A stretch of 64,000 nt of DNA from Angustibacter sp. Root456 (GTDB taxonomy: Bacteria > Actinomycetota > Actinomycetes > Actinomycetales > Angustibacteraceae), in contig NZ_LMER01000019.1 of NCBI RefSeq assembly GCF_001426435.1, positions 40,998 to 104,997 on the forward strand. Direction: 5' to 3'. The notes beneath the pieces are model-generated. The model did no database searches. It saw only the letters and a list, made by a program, of their open reading frames with translations, and was not told where the DNA came from. Shown piece by piece: positions 1-8,365 of this stretch. Position 1 is the first letter of the stretch. Each line of letters opens with the position of its first letter. Made by a program: the position numbers and the translations under genes.

Positions 1-507
1 CCCGCCGCCCACCCCGAAGAACCCCGTGAGCAGGCCGACCGCCGTCGCGGTGACGACGACCTTCAGCGCCTGCGGGCAGTGGCAGACGAACGGGTGGAAC
101 GACACGACCGTCGCCTCACCGGGGTCGTCGCCGCCGTCACCGCGCCCACCGCGCATGCTGCGGCGGAACATGATCGCGGCGACCACGAGCATGAGCCCCG
201 CGAAGGCCGCAAGCAGCACTTCGGGCGCCACGGCGGCTGACAGGCGCGACCCGGCCCATGCGCCCGCGATGCCGAGGACGCCGAAGGCCAGGCCGTGCGC
301 CACCCGCACCCGTCCGGCCCGCGCGTGGGCGAACATGCCGAACAGCGAGGTGATGCCGACGATCAGCAACGAGCCCGTGGTGGCGCTGCGGGGGTCCTGG
401 TCGAGCAGGTACACCAGGGCGGGGACGGTGAGGATCGAGCCGCCCCCGCCCAGGGCACCGAGGCTCAGCCCGATGGCCAGCCCGAGCGGGATCGCCAGCC
501 AGATCAT
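1..507 (-). CDS. TauE/SafE-type sulfur-compound exporter, C-terminus cut by window edge
   Basis: Integral membrane protein of the TauE/SafE family, which exports sulfite or related sulfur anions. The 169 visible codons begin MIWLAIPLGLAIG and carry the first family repeat (LGALGGGGSILTVPALVYLL, residues about 17-36) and the start of the second (TGFFGVGGG) exactly at the window edge, so roughly the last 80-100 residues are missing. Several hydrophobic helices are evident. The ATG overlaps the stop of the upstream persulfide dioxygenase gene by four bases (ATGA), so the two are translationally coupled. In staphylococcal cst operons a TauE protein accompanies CstB, so sulfite or thiosulfate from persulfide oxidation is the likely cargo (inference). 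Confidence 0.88.
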   Translation of the reverse strand, partial: MIWLAIPLGLAIGLSLGALGGGGSILTVPALVYLLDQDPRSATTGSLLIVGITSLFGMFAHARAGRVRVAHGLAFGVLGIAGAWAGSRLSAAVAPEVLLAAFAGLMLVVAAIMFRRSMRGGRGDGGDDPGEATVVSFHPFVCHCPQALKVVVTATAVGLLTGFFGVGGG

Positions 508-1856
508 GAGGTGATCGGCAGGCCGACCTGGGCGGCGCTCTCGTCGAAGGAGTCGTCGACGGCGACCACGGTGTGGCCCTGGGCCGCGAGGATCGACGCG
601 ACGACCGACGCGCGGTAGCCACCGGCGCAGTGGATCCACACCTCGCCACGCGGCACCTCGTCGAGGCTCTCCAGCACCTCGTGGATCGGGACGTTGACGG
701 CGCCCTCGATGTGGCCGTCCTTGAACTCCTGACGGCGACGGACGTCGAGCACCGCCACGTCACGGTGGTGCCGCACCTGAGCCAGGTCGGCGAACGTGGC
801 GCGGGGGAACGACCCCAGCTCCTCGTCCGTCCAGTCCTGCGGGCGGCCCGTGGCTGCGCTCGGGCCGTCGATGCCGATGCGCGCCAGCTCGCGCTGCGCC
901 TCTGCCACCTGCTCCTCGGACTCACCGAGCAGCGTCACCGGCGTCCCCCACGGCATGAGCCAGCCGAGGTAGGTGGAGAACTGCCCGTCGAGGCCGAAGT
1001 TGAACGTGCCCTTGGCGTGGCCGGCGGCGAACGCCGTGCGCGTGCGCAGGTCGACGAGCCACTCGCCCTGCTCGAGGCTCGCGCGCAGCGCCTGCTTGTC
1101 GGCCCGGCGCGGCGCGCCGAGGTCGGGGGCGCTGGGGCCGGCGGCGTTGGCCGGGCTCATGTGCGCGTAGTACGCGGGCCAGTCGTCGAGCGCGGCGAGC
1201 AGGTCGGCGACCCACTGCTCCTCGTCCTGCGTCAACGCCGGGTTCGACCGCTTCTCCTGGCCGATGGTCGACGTCGTCGCCTCGCTCTGCGTGGAGGAGC
1301 AGAAGCTGCCGAAGCCGTGTGTGGGAAGCACCTGGGCGTCGTCCGGCAGCTCGGACGCGAGGCGGTGGGCCGAGGCGTACTGGTGATGCACCAGGGCCTG
1401 GGTGTGGTCGGGGCCGAGCAGGTCGGGCCGCCCGGTGGAGCCGAACAGCAGCGACCCGCCGGTGAACACCCCGAGGTGCTCGCCATCGGCCTCGAGGGCG
1501 TACGACAGGTGGGTGAAGGTGTGGCCGGGGGTGGCGATGACGGCGACGCGCATCGACGGGCCGACCTCGACGACGTCACCGTCGCTGACCGGCGTCCGGT
1601 CGAACGCGACCTCGTCGGCGGCGTTCACGTGGTACGCCGCCCCCGTGGCTTCGGCGAGGGCCAGGCCCCCGGTGACGTAGTCGTTGTGCAGGTGCGTCTC
1701 GAAGACGTGCGTGATGCGGACGCCGGTGGCGCGCGCGAGGTCGAGCACGCGGTCGATGTCGCGCTGCGGGTCGATGACCAGGGCGACCTCACCGTCGTGG
1801 GCGAGGTAGCTGCGATCGCCGAGGCTCGGCGTCTCGAGGGGGACGATGGTGACCAT
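504..1856 (-). CDS. CstB-like persulfide dioxygenase with two rhodanese domains
   Basis: A 450-residue three-domain protein: metallo-beta-lactamase fold (about 1-230), a degenerate rhodanese domain without active-site Cys (about 260-350) and a C-terminal rhodanese with Cys410 in HCAGGYRA. Length and order match CstB, which oxidises persulfides to thiosulfate. Metal-site residues visible are H55-x-H57-x-D59 (THLHNDY), H112 (TPGHT) and H180 (LPTHG). The position that is the iron-ligating Asp in ETHE1 (TGDALL) reads Gly134 here (FTGGSLLF). The start is the ATG at 1856, preceded by GAGAGG; a longer reading frame upstream lacks homology-like sequence. It is the middle gene of rhodanese-dioxygenase-TauE, probably controlled by the CstR-type repressor across the divergent promoter. 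Confidence 0.9.
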   Translation of the reverse strand: MVTIVPLETPSLGDRSYLAHDGEVALVIDPQRDIDRVLDLARATGVRITHVFETHLHNDYVTGGLALAEATGAAYHVNAADEVAFDRTPVSDGDVVEVGPSMRVAVIATPGHTFTHLSYALEADGEHLGVFTGGSLLFGSTGRPDLLGPDHTQALVHHQYASAHRLASELPDDAQVLPTHGFGSFCSSTQSEATTSTIGQEKRSNPALTQDEEQWVADLLAALDDWPAYYAHMSPANAAGPSAPDLGAPRRADKQALRASLEQGEWLVDLRTRTAFAAGHAKGTFNFGLDGQFSTYLGWLMPWGTPVTLLGESEEQVAEAQRELARIGIDGPSAATGRPQDWTDEELGSFPRATFADLAQVRHHRDVAVLDVRRRQEFKDGHIEGAVNVPIHEVLESLDEVPRGEVWIHCAGGYRASVVASILAAQGHTVVAVDDSFDESAAQVGLPITS

Positions 1857-1885
1857 GGGGTGAGACCTCTCGGGCGGTGAGCGGA

Positions 1886-2209
1886 TCAGGCGGCGTTGGC
1901 GCGCGGGCCGGTGACGATCGGGTATCCGGCGGAGGCCCACGCGTGGGTGCCTCCAGCGACGGACGTCGCCTGGACGCCGGCGCGCTGCAGGAAGTCGGTC
2001 ATCGCCAGGCTGCGGTTGCCGCGCGCGCAGATGACGTAGACGGGGCGGTCCTGGGGCAGGTCCGCCACCTTGCCGGGCAGCCGGCCCATGGGGACGAGCT
2101 CTGCTCCGGGGACGTGTCCACTGACGTACTCCATGGGCTCGCGCACGTCGATGACGTACGCGCCGTCGCGGTGAGCCGCGACGAACGACTCCAGGGTGAC
2201 CTCTCGCAT
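1886..2209 (-). CDS. Single-domain rhodanese (sulfurtransferase)
   Basis: A 107-residue rhodanese that should carry persulfide sulfur on Cys61 in the loop CARGNRS; the CH2A-like DVREPMEYVSGHVPGAE segment (residues 21-37) is typical of the family. First gene of the leftward operon, 29 bases before the CstB-like gene. An in-frame ATG at 2224 exists, but GAAGGG abuts it directly, whereas ATG 2209 has GGAG nine bases upstream, so 2209 is preferred. It likely passes sulfane sulfur to the dioxygenase or thioredoxin in the same module (inference). Confidence 0.9.
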   Translation of the reverse strand: MREVTLESFVAAHRDGAYVIDVREPMEYVSGHVPGAELVPMGRLPGKVADLPQDRPVYVICARGNRSLAMTDFLQRAGVQATSVAGGTHAWASAGYPIVTGPRANAA

Positions 2210-2245
2210 GCGTGCTGACTCCATCCCTTCGGTTCCGCTGAAACT

Positions 2246-2261
2246 ATACCCAGGGGGGTAT
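2246..2261. promoter_or_regulatory. CsoR/CstR-type operator 1 (leftward operon)
   Basis: Inverted repeat ATACCC-N4-GGGTAT in a G-tract context, the shape of CsoR-family operators. On the minus strand it abuts a candidate -10 (TATAGT, 2248-2243) with a TTGCGA -35 candidate at 2273-2268 (19-bp spacer, weak). It lies 37 bp upstream of the rhodanese start. The likely ligand protein is the CsoR/CstR-family regulator at 3181-3447. Confidence 0.75.
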
Positions 2262-2354
2262 CAGTCGTCGCAACGAGGGTGCCGTCGAGTTGATTCCCGC
2301 GGGGCGCCGACGCCCGGGGGAATGCCTGCGGCGCTGTCGCGTTGTAGTGACCGT

Positions 2355-2370
2355 ATACCCCTGCCGGTAT
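2355..2370. promoter_or_regulatory. CsoR/CstR-type operator 2 (rightward operon)
   Basis: Second copy of the same operator shape (ATACC-N6-GGTAT), 24 bp upstream of the thioredoxin ATG and overlapping a TATGCT element (2368-2373) that could be the -10. With the copy at 2246-2261 it makes one repressor control both divergent sulfur operons, including its own gene. Confidence 0.7.
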
Positions 2371-2393
2371 GCTCTACACCAGGAGGAGAACCC

Positions 2394-2765
2394 ATGACCA
2401 CCCGAGCCCTCACGGCCACGGACTTCGAGCAGACCCTGCGCGACAACGACATCGTGCTCGTCGACTTCTGGGCGTCCTGGTGCGGCCCGTGCCGCATGTT
2501 CGCGCCGGTCTTCGAGAAGGCGTCCGAGGTGCACACCGACATCGTCTTCGGCAAGGTCGACACCGAGGCCGAGCAGAGCCTGGCCGCGGCCGCCCAGATC
2601 ACCTCGATCCCGACGCTGATGGCCTTCCGCGACGGCATCCTGGTCTTCAGCCAGCCGGGCGCACTGCCCGCCCCGGCGCTCGACGACCTGATCGGCCAGC
2701 TCCGCGCCCTCGACATGGACGCCGTCCGGTCCCAGCTCGCCGAGCAGACCGCCACCACCCACTGA
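2394..2765 (+). CDS. Thioredoxin
   Basis: A 123-residue cytoplasmic thioredoxin with the redox pair Cys30/Cys33 in WASWCGPCRMF and the cis-Pro loop ITSIPTLMAF. A C-terminal extension of about 15 residues follows the usual fold. The ATG at 2394 follows AGGAGGAGAA, a very strong ribosome site. It heads the thioredoxin-DUF302-CstR operon behind operator 2, so it probably reduces persulfidated proteins or protein disulfides during sulfide or persulfide stress rather than acting as the housekeeping thioredoxin (inference from context). Confidence 0.93.
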   Translation: MTTRALTATDFEQTLRDNDIVLVDFWASWCGPCRMFAPVFEKASEVHTDIVFGKVDTEAEQSLAAAAQITSIPTLMAFRDGILVFSQPGALPAPALDDLIGQLRALDMDAVRSQLAEQTATTH

Positions 2766-2774
2766 GGAGACCCC

Positions 2775-3447
<673 letters not shown>

Positions 3448-3450
3448 CGC

Positions 3451-3639
3451 TCAGGCCGGACGCAGCAGGCGCGCCGCGAGCCGGACGTCCCCGCAGTGGA
3501 TGCAGACGACGACGTGACCTGACGGGTGGTTCACCACGCGCAGGGCGTGTGCGGTGCCGCACGTCAGGCACGTGCGGCGGGCGGCGCGCCGGCGCGCGTC
3601 ACGCCGCGCGCGGCTGAGGGGCGTCGTCCCGGCTGTCAT
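3451..3639 (-). CDS. Small zinc-ribbon protein, function unknown
   Basis: A 62-residue basic protein, MTAGTTPLSRARRDARRRAA at the N-terminus, then a four-Cys knuckle pair (CLTCG about residue 24 and CIHCG about 46) that should bind one zinc. I do not recognise a named family. A real gene is supported by the ordered CxxC pairs, by its position one codon from the convergent regulator stop, and by a DosR-type box 35 bp upstream of ATG 3639, the same distance as at ppdK. A longer in-frame ATG at 3672 adds only low-complexity Arg/Ala. It could be a small nucleic-acid or ribosome-binding factor induced in dormancy (speculative). Confidence 0.6.
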   Translation of the reverse strand: MTAGTTPLSRARRDARRRAARRTCLTCGTAHALRVVNHPSGHVVVCIHCGDVRLAARLLRPA

Positions 3640-3674
3640 GCGGACAGCCTCGCCGCGCCGCCGCGCGCGCACCC

Positions 3675-3688
3675 GGGCCCAAGGTCCC
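3675..3688 (-). promoter_or_regulatory. DosR-type box upstream of the zinc-ribbon gene
   Basis: Minus-strand sequence GGGACCTTGGGCCC matches the window consensus RGGACSWWCGNCCC at 13 of 14 positions. It ends 35 bp before ATG 3639. Confidence 0.55.
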
Positions 3689-3735
3689 CCGGCCGGGGGA
3701 AGGGCGGCCGGGGGAAGGGCGGCCGGGGGCTGGGC
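3685..3735. repeat. GC palindrome and three 15-bp tandem repeats
   Basis: A 16-bp perfect palindrome TCCCCCGGCCGGGGGA (3685-3700) runs into three tandem copies of GGCCGGGGGAAGGGC (3691-3705, 3706-3720, 3721-3735; the third is diverged). It lies just beyond the stop of the leftward gene at 3745-4875, so the hairpin may act as its terminator; the repeat number may vary between strains. Confidence 0.7.
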
Positions 3736-3744
3736 TGGCGGGGG

Positions 3745-4875
3745 TCAGGCGGTGGCGACCCGGCGCCGTGCGCCACCCGTGGTGGAGCGCAGGGCGCTGC
3801 GCCCGCTCTTCCACGCGGCGACCATGGCGTCGCTCACGAGGGTGTCGAGCGCCAGCGCCACGCGAGCACCGAGCAGCACGTCGCCCGCGAGCGTCGGCTC
3901 GTCGCGCACCAGGCCGCCTGCGAGGTCGTGGGCCGCGATCTGCTCGTGCACGGCGTCGGCCTCGACGTGCTCGTCGAAGTACGCGATCGCCTCGTCCGGG
4001 GCGTCGAGGCGCCGCAGTCCCTGCGCATAGCGCTTGTTGGGCAGGGTCGACGTCATCTCGAACGCCGCGAGATGGCCGACGACGGCGCCGCGCAGCCGGC
4101 GGGTGAGCCCGAACAGCGACATCGCGTTGACCACGGCCAGGCTCGTCGCGGGCACCAGGTCGACGTAGGCGCCGTAGGAGTCGTCGAGTCCGAGGGCCCG
4201 CATCGACTGGGCGAACAGGGCCGCGTGCACCCACTCCGGCCGCCCGCCGCCGTACTCGTCGGTCTGGATCTCGACCATGGCGGCCTTCACGGCACCCGCG
4301 AGGCGCGGGATCGCCCAGGTGTGCGGGTCGGCCTCCTTGAGGTGGTAGACCGACCGCACCACGAGCAGCTCGCGGAACTGCTCGAGCTCGGCGCGGCGCG
4401 CCAGGTACGACGCGAGGCCGGGTTTGCGCGCCGGCTCGGTGAGCTCGTGCAGCGTGGCCACGACGTCGGCGGCCGAGGTGCCGGCGTCGTCGTCCACCAG
4501 CGCCCGCAGCGCGGCCTCGAGGGCCTGCTCGAGGCACAGGCGCACCGCCAGTAGCCCGGTGTGCCACTCCCAGCGGTCGTCGACGCCGTGCAGACCGCGG
4601 TAGTGCAGCTCGTAGAGCATGGTGAGGGCCAGCTGGACGTCGTCGTCGCCCACCAGCGCCTCAGGCCCGTGGGCCGCCGCCTCGTGGATCGCGGACTTGG
4701 CGAGGGTGGCGAGCAGCGGGAGCTCGTCAGGCGTGGACGCGTGGTCACCGAGCAGGACGGCGCTCAACGCGTCGGTGAGCGGTCCGCGTGCGCTCGGCAC
4801 CGGCATGCGGGAGCCGTCGGTGGCGTGGGTGAACGACAGCATGGTCCCCTTCTTCCCCGGATCGGTACTGCTCAT
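3745..4875 (-). CDS. Iron-containing redox enzyme family protein (heme-oxygenase-like diiron fold)
   Basis: A 376-residue protein of the actinobacterial iron-containing redox enzyme family, which has the heme-oxygenase-like helical fold with a nonheme diiron site. Candidate ligands are in YELHYRG, IQTDEYGGG and FDEHVEADAVHE, the Glu/His/Asp pattern typical of these oxidases. The substrate is unknown. ATG 4875 is chosen over GTG 4881 because AGGTGA precedes it. It is divergent from a CDGSH protein gene with 65 bp between them, a pairing that suggests the iron-sulfur protein is its electron donor or maturation partner (inference). Confidence 0.82.
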   Translation of the reverse strand: MSSTDPGKKGTMLSFTHATDGSRMPVPSARGPLTDALSAVLLGDHASTPDELPLLATLAKSAIHEAAAHGPEALVGDDDVQLALTMLYELHYRGLHGVDDRWEWHTGLLAVRLCLEQALEAALRALVDDDAGTSAADVVATLHELTEPARKPGLASYLARRAELEQFRELLVVRSVYHLKEADPHTWAIPRLAGAVKAAMVEIQTDEYGGGRPEWVHAALFAQSMRALGLDDSYGAYVDLVPATSLAVVNAMSLFGLTRRLRGAVVGHLAAFEMTSTLPNKRYAQGLRRLDAPDEAIAYFDEHVEADAVHEQIAAHDLAGGLVRDEPTLAGDVLLGARVALALDTLVSDAMVAAWKSGRSALRSTTGGARRRVATA

Positions 4876-4940
4876 GCTCACCTAGCGCGGCCCGAACCGC
4901 TCGCTGAGCGCCGATCGTCGAGCGGCTGCACCATGGACCG

Positions 4941-5162
4941 GTGAGTACCGCGCAGCCGCCCACCCACCGCGCCCGGGTCGTGGAGATCCCCGACGGTCCG
5001 CTCGTGCTGCGCGACGCCGTGGCGATCCTGGGGGACGACGGAACCGAGGTGCCGATGCGGCGCGCCACCGTCGCGCTGTGCCGGTGCGGCAAGTCCGGGA
5101 TCGCGCCGTGGTGCGACGGCACGCACCGGTTGCTGCAGCGCGTGCGCCGCGCCGACGACTGA
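4941..5162 (+). CDS. CDGSH iron-sulfur domain protein
   Basis: A 73-residue protein with one mitoNEET-type motif, Cys47-x-Cys49-x2-Ser-x3-Pro-x-Cys58-Asp-Gly-Thr-His62 (CRCGKSGIAPWCDGTH), binding a 2Fe-2S cluster through three Cys and one His. It starts at GTG 4941 with no clear ribosome site. The intergenic region to the divergent diiron-protein gene contains a CCGCTCG-N15-CGAGCGG inverted repeat (4897-4925) that could be a shared operator. Confidence 0.88.
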   Translation: MSTAQPPTHRARVVEIPDGPLVLRDAVAILGDDGTEVPMRRATVALCRCGKSGIAPWCDGTHRLLQRVRRADD

Positions 5163-5186
5163 GGCGCCCGAGAGCGGCCGCACCGG

Positions 5187-5200
5187 AGGACCAACGGCCC
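5187..5200 (+). promoter_or_regulatory. DosR-type box upstream of usp
   Basis: AGGACCAACGGCCC fits RGGACSWWCGNCCC fully. It ends 85 bp upstream of the universal stress protein start at 5286, in a 123-bp gap with no other gene. Confidence 0.7.
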
Positions 5201-5285
5201 TTCCCGCTGCAGTGCGCCCCAGCGAGGGTTGAGCTGGCAGCCGGTACCACCTGGCACCGGCGCCCAGCCTGCTGAGGAGGCCGCC

Positions 5286-6188
5286 ATGACCGTCCGCGAC
5301 ACCCCCACGCCCCGCGGTGCGGTGGTCGTCGGCGTCGACGGCTCGCCGTCGTCCGAGCTCGCGATCGACTGGGGCGCCGACGAGGCGGCCCGCCGCAAGC
5401 GGCCGCTGCACCTCGTGCACGTCTTCGTGCAGGACTACCCGACGATGACGGTCGGCGTCCTACCGGCGCTCGACGACCTGCGTGGCATGGCGCAGGCGGT
5501 GATCAACGACGCCGTCGCGCGCGCCAACCGGCTGGGTCCCGACCTCAGCGTCACCGCGGCCGTGCACACCGGTTCGGCCGCCAAGTTCCTTATCGACGCC
5601 TCGACGCGCGCTGACACCGTCGTGGTCGGCACCGCCGGCCGGCGTGGCGTGGCCCGGGCGCTGCTCGGGTCGACGGCGGGGCAAGTCGCCGCGCACAGCC
5701 AGTGCCCCGTGGTCGTCGTGCGACAGGCGCCACCCAGGGCGGTGTCGACTGAGCGCCGCGTCATCGTCGGCGTCGACGGCGCGGGCACGTGCCACGACGC
5801 GGTCGGCTACGCGTTCGCCCAGGCCTCGTCGCGCGGCGCGACGCTCACGGTCGTGCACGGCTGGTGGCTCGAGTACGCCGGCGACGTGTTCGCCGTCCCG
5901 TACACCGGTGGCGAGCACGAAGAGCTCGAGATGAGCCAGCGGGCGCTGGTGTCGGAGGTCATCGCCGGGTGGGGCGAGAAGTACCCCGATGTCGAGGTGC
6001 GACAGCAGATCGTGCGCGCCGAACCCGTCGAGCTGCTGACCAAGGACTCCGCCGGCGCCGACCTGCTCGTCGTCGGCTCGCGTGGCCGCGGTGGGTTCTC
6101 CGGCCTGCTGCTCGGCTCGGTGAGCCGGCACGTCCTGCAGCTCGCCGACTGCCCGGTGGCCGTCGTCCGCACCCGAGAGAGCGAGTAA
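5286..6188 (+). CDS. Universal stress protein, tandem UspA domains
   Basis: A 300-residue protein with two Usp domains. Each has an ATP-binding signature: VVVGVDGS with VVVGTAGRRGVARALLGS in the first half, VIVGVDG with VVGSRGRGGFSGLLLGSVSR in the second; the second best fits G-x2-G-x9-G-S. The start is ATG 5286 after GAGGAGGCC; upstream in-frame codons are non-homologous. A DosR-type box precedes it, as for the hypoxic USPs of mycobacteria. The sulfur-relay operon follows 10 bp downstream, so it may be co-transcribed with it. Confidence 0.92.
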   Translation: MTVRDTPTPRGAVVVGVDGSPSSELAIDWGADEAARRKRPLHLVHVFVQDYPTMTVGVLPALDDLRGMAQAVINDAVARANRLGPDLSVTAAVHTGSAAKFLIDASTRADTVVVGTAGRRGVARALLGSTAGQVAAHSQCPVVVVRQAPPRAVSTERRVIVGVDGAGTCHDAVGYAFAQASSRGATLTVVHGWWLEYAGDVFAVPYTGGEHEELEMSQRALVSEVIAGWGEKYPDVEVRQQIVRAEPVELLTKDSAGADLLVVGSRGRGGFSGLLLGSVSRHVLQLADCPVAVVRTRESE

Positions 6189-6198
6189 GGAGCCTGTG

Positions 6199-7454
6199 AT
6201 GAAGCGACTCGTGGTGCTGGGCGCCGGCACCGCCGGGACGATGGTGGCCAACAAGCTGCGCCACCGGCTCGACCCCGCTGAGTGGTCGATCACCGTGGTC
6301 GACCGCGACGACGTCCACCCGTACCAGCCGGGCTACCTGTTCCTGCCCTTCGGCGGATACCGGCCCGAGCAGCTCACCAAGCCGCGCAGCCGGTTCCTCG
6401 CTCGAGGCGTCGACTTCGTCGTGGGCGAGGTCGACCGCGTGCAGGCCGACGACGACGTCGTGACCCTCATGGACGGGCGCTCGCTGCCCTACGACTACCT
6501 CGTCATCGCCAGCGGCACGACGCCTCGCCCCGACCAGACACCGGGCATGCTGAGCGACGAGTGGCGCAAGAGCGTCTTCGACTTCTACACGCTGGACGGC
6601 GCGATCGCGCTCGGCCCGGTGCTGCAACGGTTCGACCACGGCCGGCTCGTCGTGCACGTCACCGAGATGCCGATCAAGTGCCCGGTCGCGCCGCTGGAGT
6701 TCACGTTCCTCGCCGACGCGTTCCTGCGCGAGCGTGGCGTGCGCGACCGCGTGTCGATCACGTACGTCACGCCGTTGCCCGGCGCCTTCACCCAGCCGAT
6801 AGCCGCCGAGCACCTGCAGTCGATGCTCGACGAGCGAGGCATCGACGTCGAAGCCGACTTCGTCGTCGAGAGCATCGACCCCGTGGCCAAGACCCTCTTG
6901 TCGTACGACGAGCGCGAGGTGCCGTTCGACCTGCTGGTGACCGTGCCGCTCAACATGGGCGCGGAGTTCGTCGAGCGGTCGGGGCTTGGCGACGAGCTCA
7001 ACTACGTGCCGGTCGACAAGAAGACGTTGCGCTCCAACGCCCACAGCAACGTCTTCGCCATCGGGGACGCGTCTGACATCCCGGCGTCGAAGGCCGGTTC
7101 GGTGGCGCACTTCTCGGTGGAGGTGTTCGTCGAGAACTTCCTCGACGAGATCGCCGGGCGGCCCATGGCCAAGGCGTTCGACGGTCATGCGAACTGCTTC
7201 GTCGAGAGCGGGCACGGCAAGGGCCTGCTCATCGACTTCAACTACGACACCGAGCCGCTGCCGGGCCGCTTCCCGCTCCCGGTGGTGGGGCCGCTCAGCC
7301 TGCGAAGGAGACGCGGGCCAACCACCTCGGCAAGCTCGCGTTCCGGTGGGTCTACTGGAACCTGCTGCTGCCCGGCCGCCCGATCCCGTTGCCGACCGCC
7401 ATGTCGATGGCCGGCAAGGAGCAACCGCACAAGGAGGCCCAGCCATGCCCGTGA
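6199..7454 (+). pseudogene. SQR-like NAD(P)/FAD oxidoreductase, one-base frameshift near its 3' end
   Basis: A flavoprotein of the sulfide:quinone oxidoreductase type: GAGTAGTMVANKLR dinucleotide-binding motif at residue 8, YDYLVIASGTTPRP, a redox Cys in PIKCPVAPLEF, and FAIGDASDIPASKAG for FAD. The frame is intact to about 7302, then one base is missing. Skipping the two bases 7303-7304 restores a family-like tail (KETRANHLGKLAFRWVYWN and on) ending at TGA 7452-7454, which overlaps the next start. Repaired length would be 418 residues. Without correction the frame runs on through the next gene as nonsense. Either a sequencing error or a genuine inactivation; the downstream genes are intact. 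Confidence 0.85.
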
Positions 7455-7759
7455 CCACGCTCGACGGCCGCAGCATCACCGTCGACGACGAGGGCTTCAT
7501 GACCGAGTACGGCGAGTGGGACGAGACGCTGAGCGAGGCGCTGGCCGCCCAGATCGGCCTGCAGCTCACCGACGAGCACCGGCAGGTGATCCGCTTCTTG
7601 CGCCAGGACTTCGCCGAGAAGGGCGAGACCGCCACGCTGCGCCGCATCTCGACCGTGGGCGGCTTCCCGACCAAGCGCCTGTTCGAGCTGTTCCCGAAGA
7701 AGCCGGCGAAGAAGCTCGCCTACGTGTCCGGCCTGCCCAAGCCGCACGGCTGCGTCTGA
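7445..7759 (+). CDS. TusE/DsrC-family sulfur carrier
   Basis: A 104-residue DsrC/TusE protein ending GLPKPHGCV, with the conserved penultimate Cys103 that carries sulfur as persulfide. The second Cys of dissimilatory DsrC, eleven residues upstream, is absent (Ala there), so it belongs to the single-Cys relay type. ATG 7445 has AAGGAGG nine bases upstream and overlaps the end of the repaired oxidoreductase frame. It probably exchanges sulfur with the DsrE protein that follows 14 bp downstream. Confidence 0.9.
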   Translation: MPVTTLDGRSITVDDEGFMTEYGEWDETLSEALAAQIGLQLTDEHRQVIRFLRQDFAEKGETATLRRISTVGGFPTKRLFELFPKKPAKKLAYVSGLPKPHGCV

Positions 7760-7773
7760 GAGCGAGGAGCGTC

Positions 7774-8298
7774 ATGACCACCACCGACACGGCCGTCCCG
7801 CAGGCGGCCCCGCTCGTGCCGTCGTTCGACGAGGAGGGCACTGGTCGCAAGCTCGCGATCATCTGCTCCAAGGGCAGCCTCGACATGGCCTACCCCGGCC
7901 TCATCCTGGCGAACGCCGCACTCGGCGAAGGCGTCGAGACGCACCTGTTCTTCACCTTCTGGGGCTTCGACATGATCAACCGCAAGACGATGGGGCACCT
8001 GCAGTTCACGATGCTGGGCAACCCGGCCACGCACATGCCGCAGGGTCTCGGAGGCCTGCCTGGCATGACCGCGCTGGCCACCTCGCGGATGCGCAAGCAG
8101 ATCGAGGAGGTCGGCGTGCCCGACGTCCCAGACTTCCTGCAGCAGATCGTCGACTCCGGCGGTCACCTGTGGGCGTGCCGGATGTCGGCGGACATGATGA
8201 AGCTCGACGAGGATGACCTGTACGACGGCGTCGAGGCGATCATCAGCGCGGCCGACTTCATCGAGAAGACCGACGGCGCCCAGCTGCTGTTCATCTGA
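7774..8298 (+). CDS. DsrE/DsrF-like sulfurtransferase (DsrE2 type)
   Basis: A 174-residue DsrE-superfamily protein. The candidate sulfur-carrying residue is Cys135 in HLWACRMSADM, with Cys31 in IICSKG near the first strand. The hydrophobic stretch AALGEGVETHLFFTFWGFD is typical of the DsrE2 group found with TusA/TusE and sulfide oxidoreductases. RBS GCGAGGAGCG precedes ATG 7774. Third gene of the flavoprotein-TusE-DsrE unit, which likely hands sulfane sulfur on within the cell (inference). Confidence 0.88.
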   Translation: MTTTDTAVPQAAPLVPSFDEEGTGRKLAIICSKGSLDMAYPGLILANAALGEGVETHLFFTFWGFDMINRKTMGHLQFTMLGNPATHMPQGLGGLPGMTALATSRMRKQIEEVGVPDVPDFLQQIVDSGGHLWACRMSADMMKLDEDDLYDGVEAIISAADFIEKTDGAQLLFI

Positions 8299-8365
8299 GG
8301 CGAAGACCGCCAGGGGGCCGGCGTTGCCACGCGCGCCCGCTGGGCGGCAGGCCGAAGAGCCAGGT

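Noticed and set aside
573..1880. 435-residue plus-strand open frame over the dioxygenase gene
   Set aside because: High-GC shadow frame with no recognisable domain; the same holds for other long opposite-strand frames, for example 55025-57016 and 59223-60977.
4897..4925. CCGCTCG-N15-CGAGCGG as a firm operator
   Set aside because: Seven-base arms with a long spacer are expected by chance in sequence this GC-rich; only mentioned with the genes.
6196..8298. A single 700-residue oxidoreductase-DsrE fusion protein
   Set aside because: The middle part is the TusE gene read in the wrong frame (Arg/Ser-rich nonsense). The fusion arises from the one-base frameshift near 7303; DsrE has its own ATG and ribosome site.
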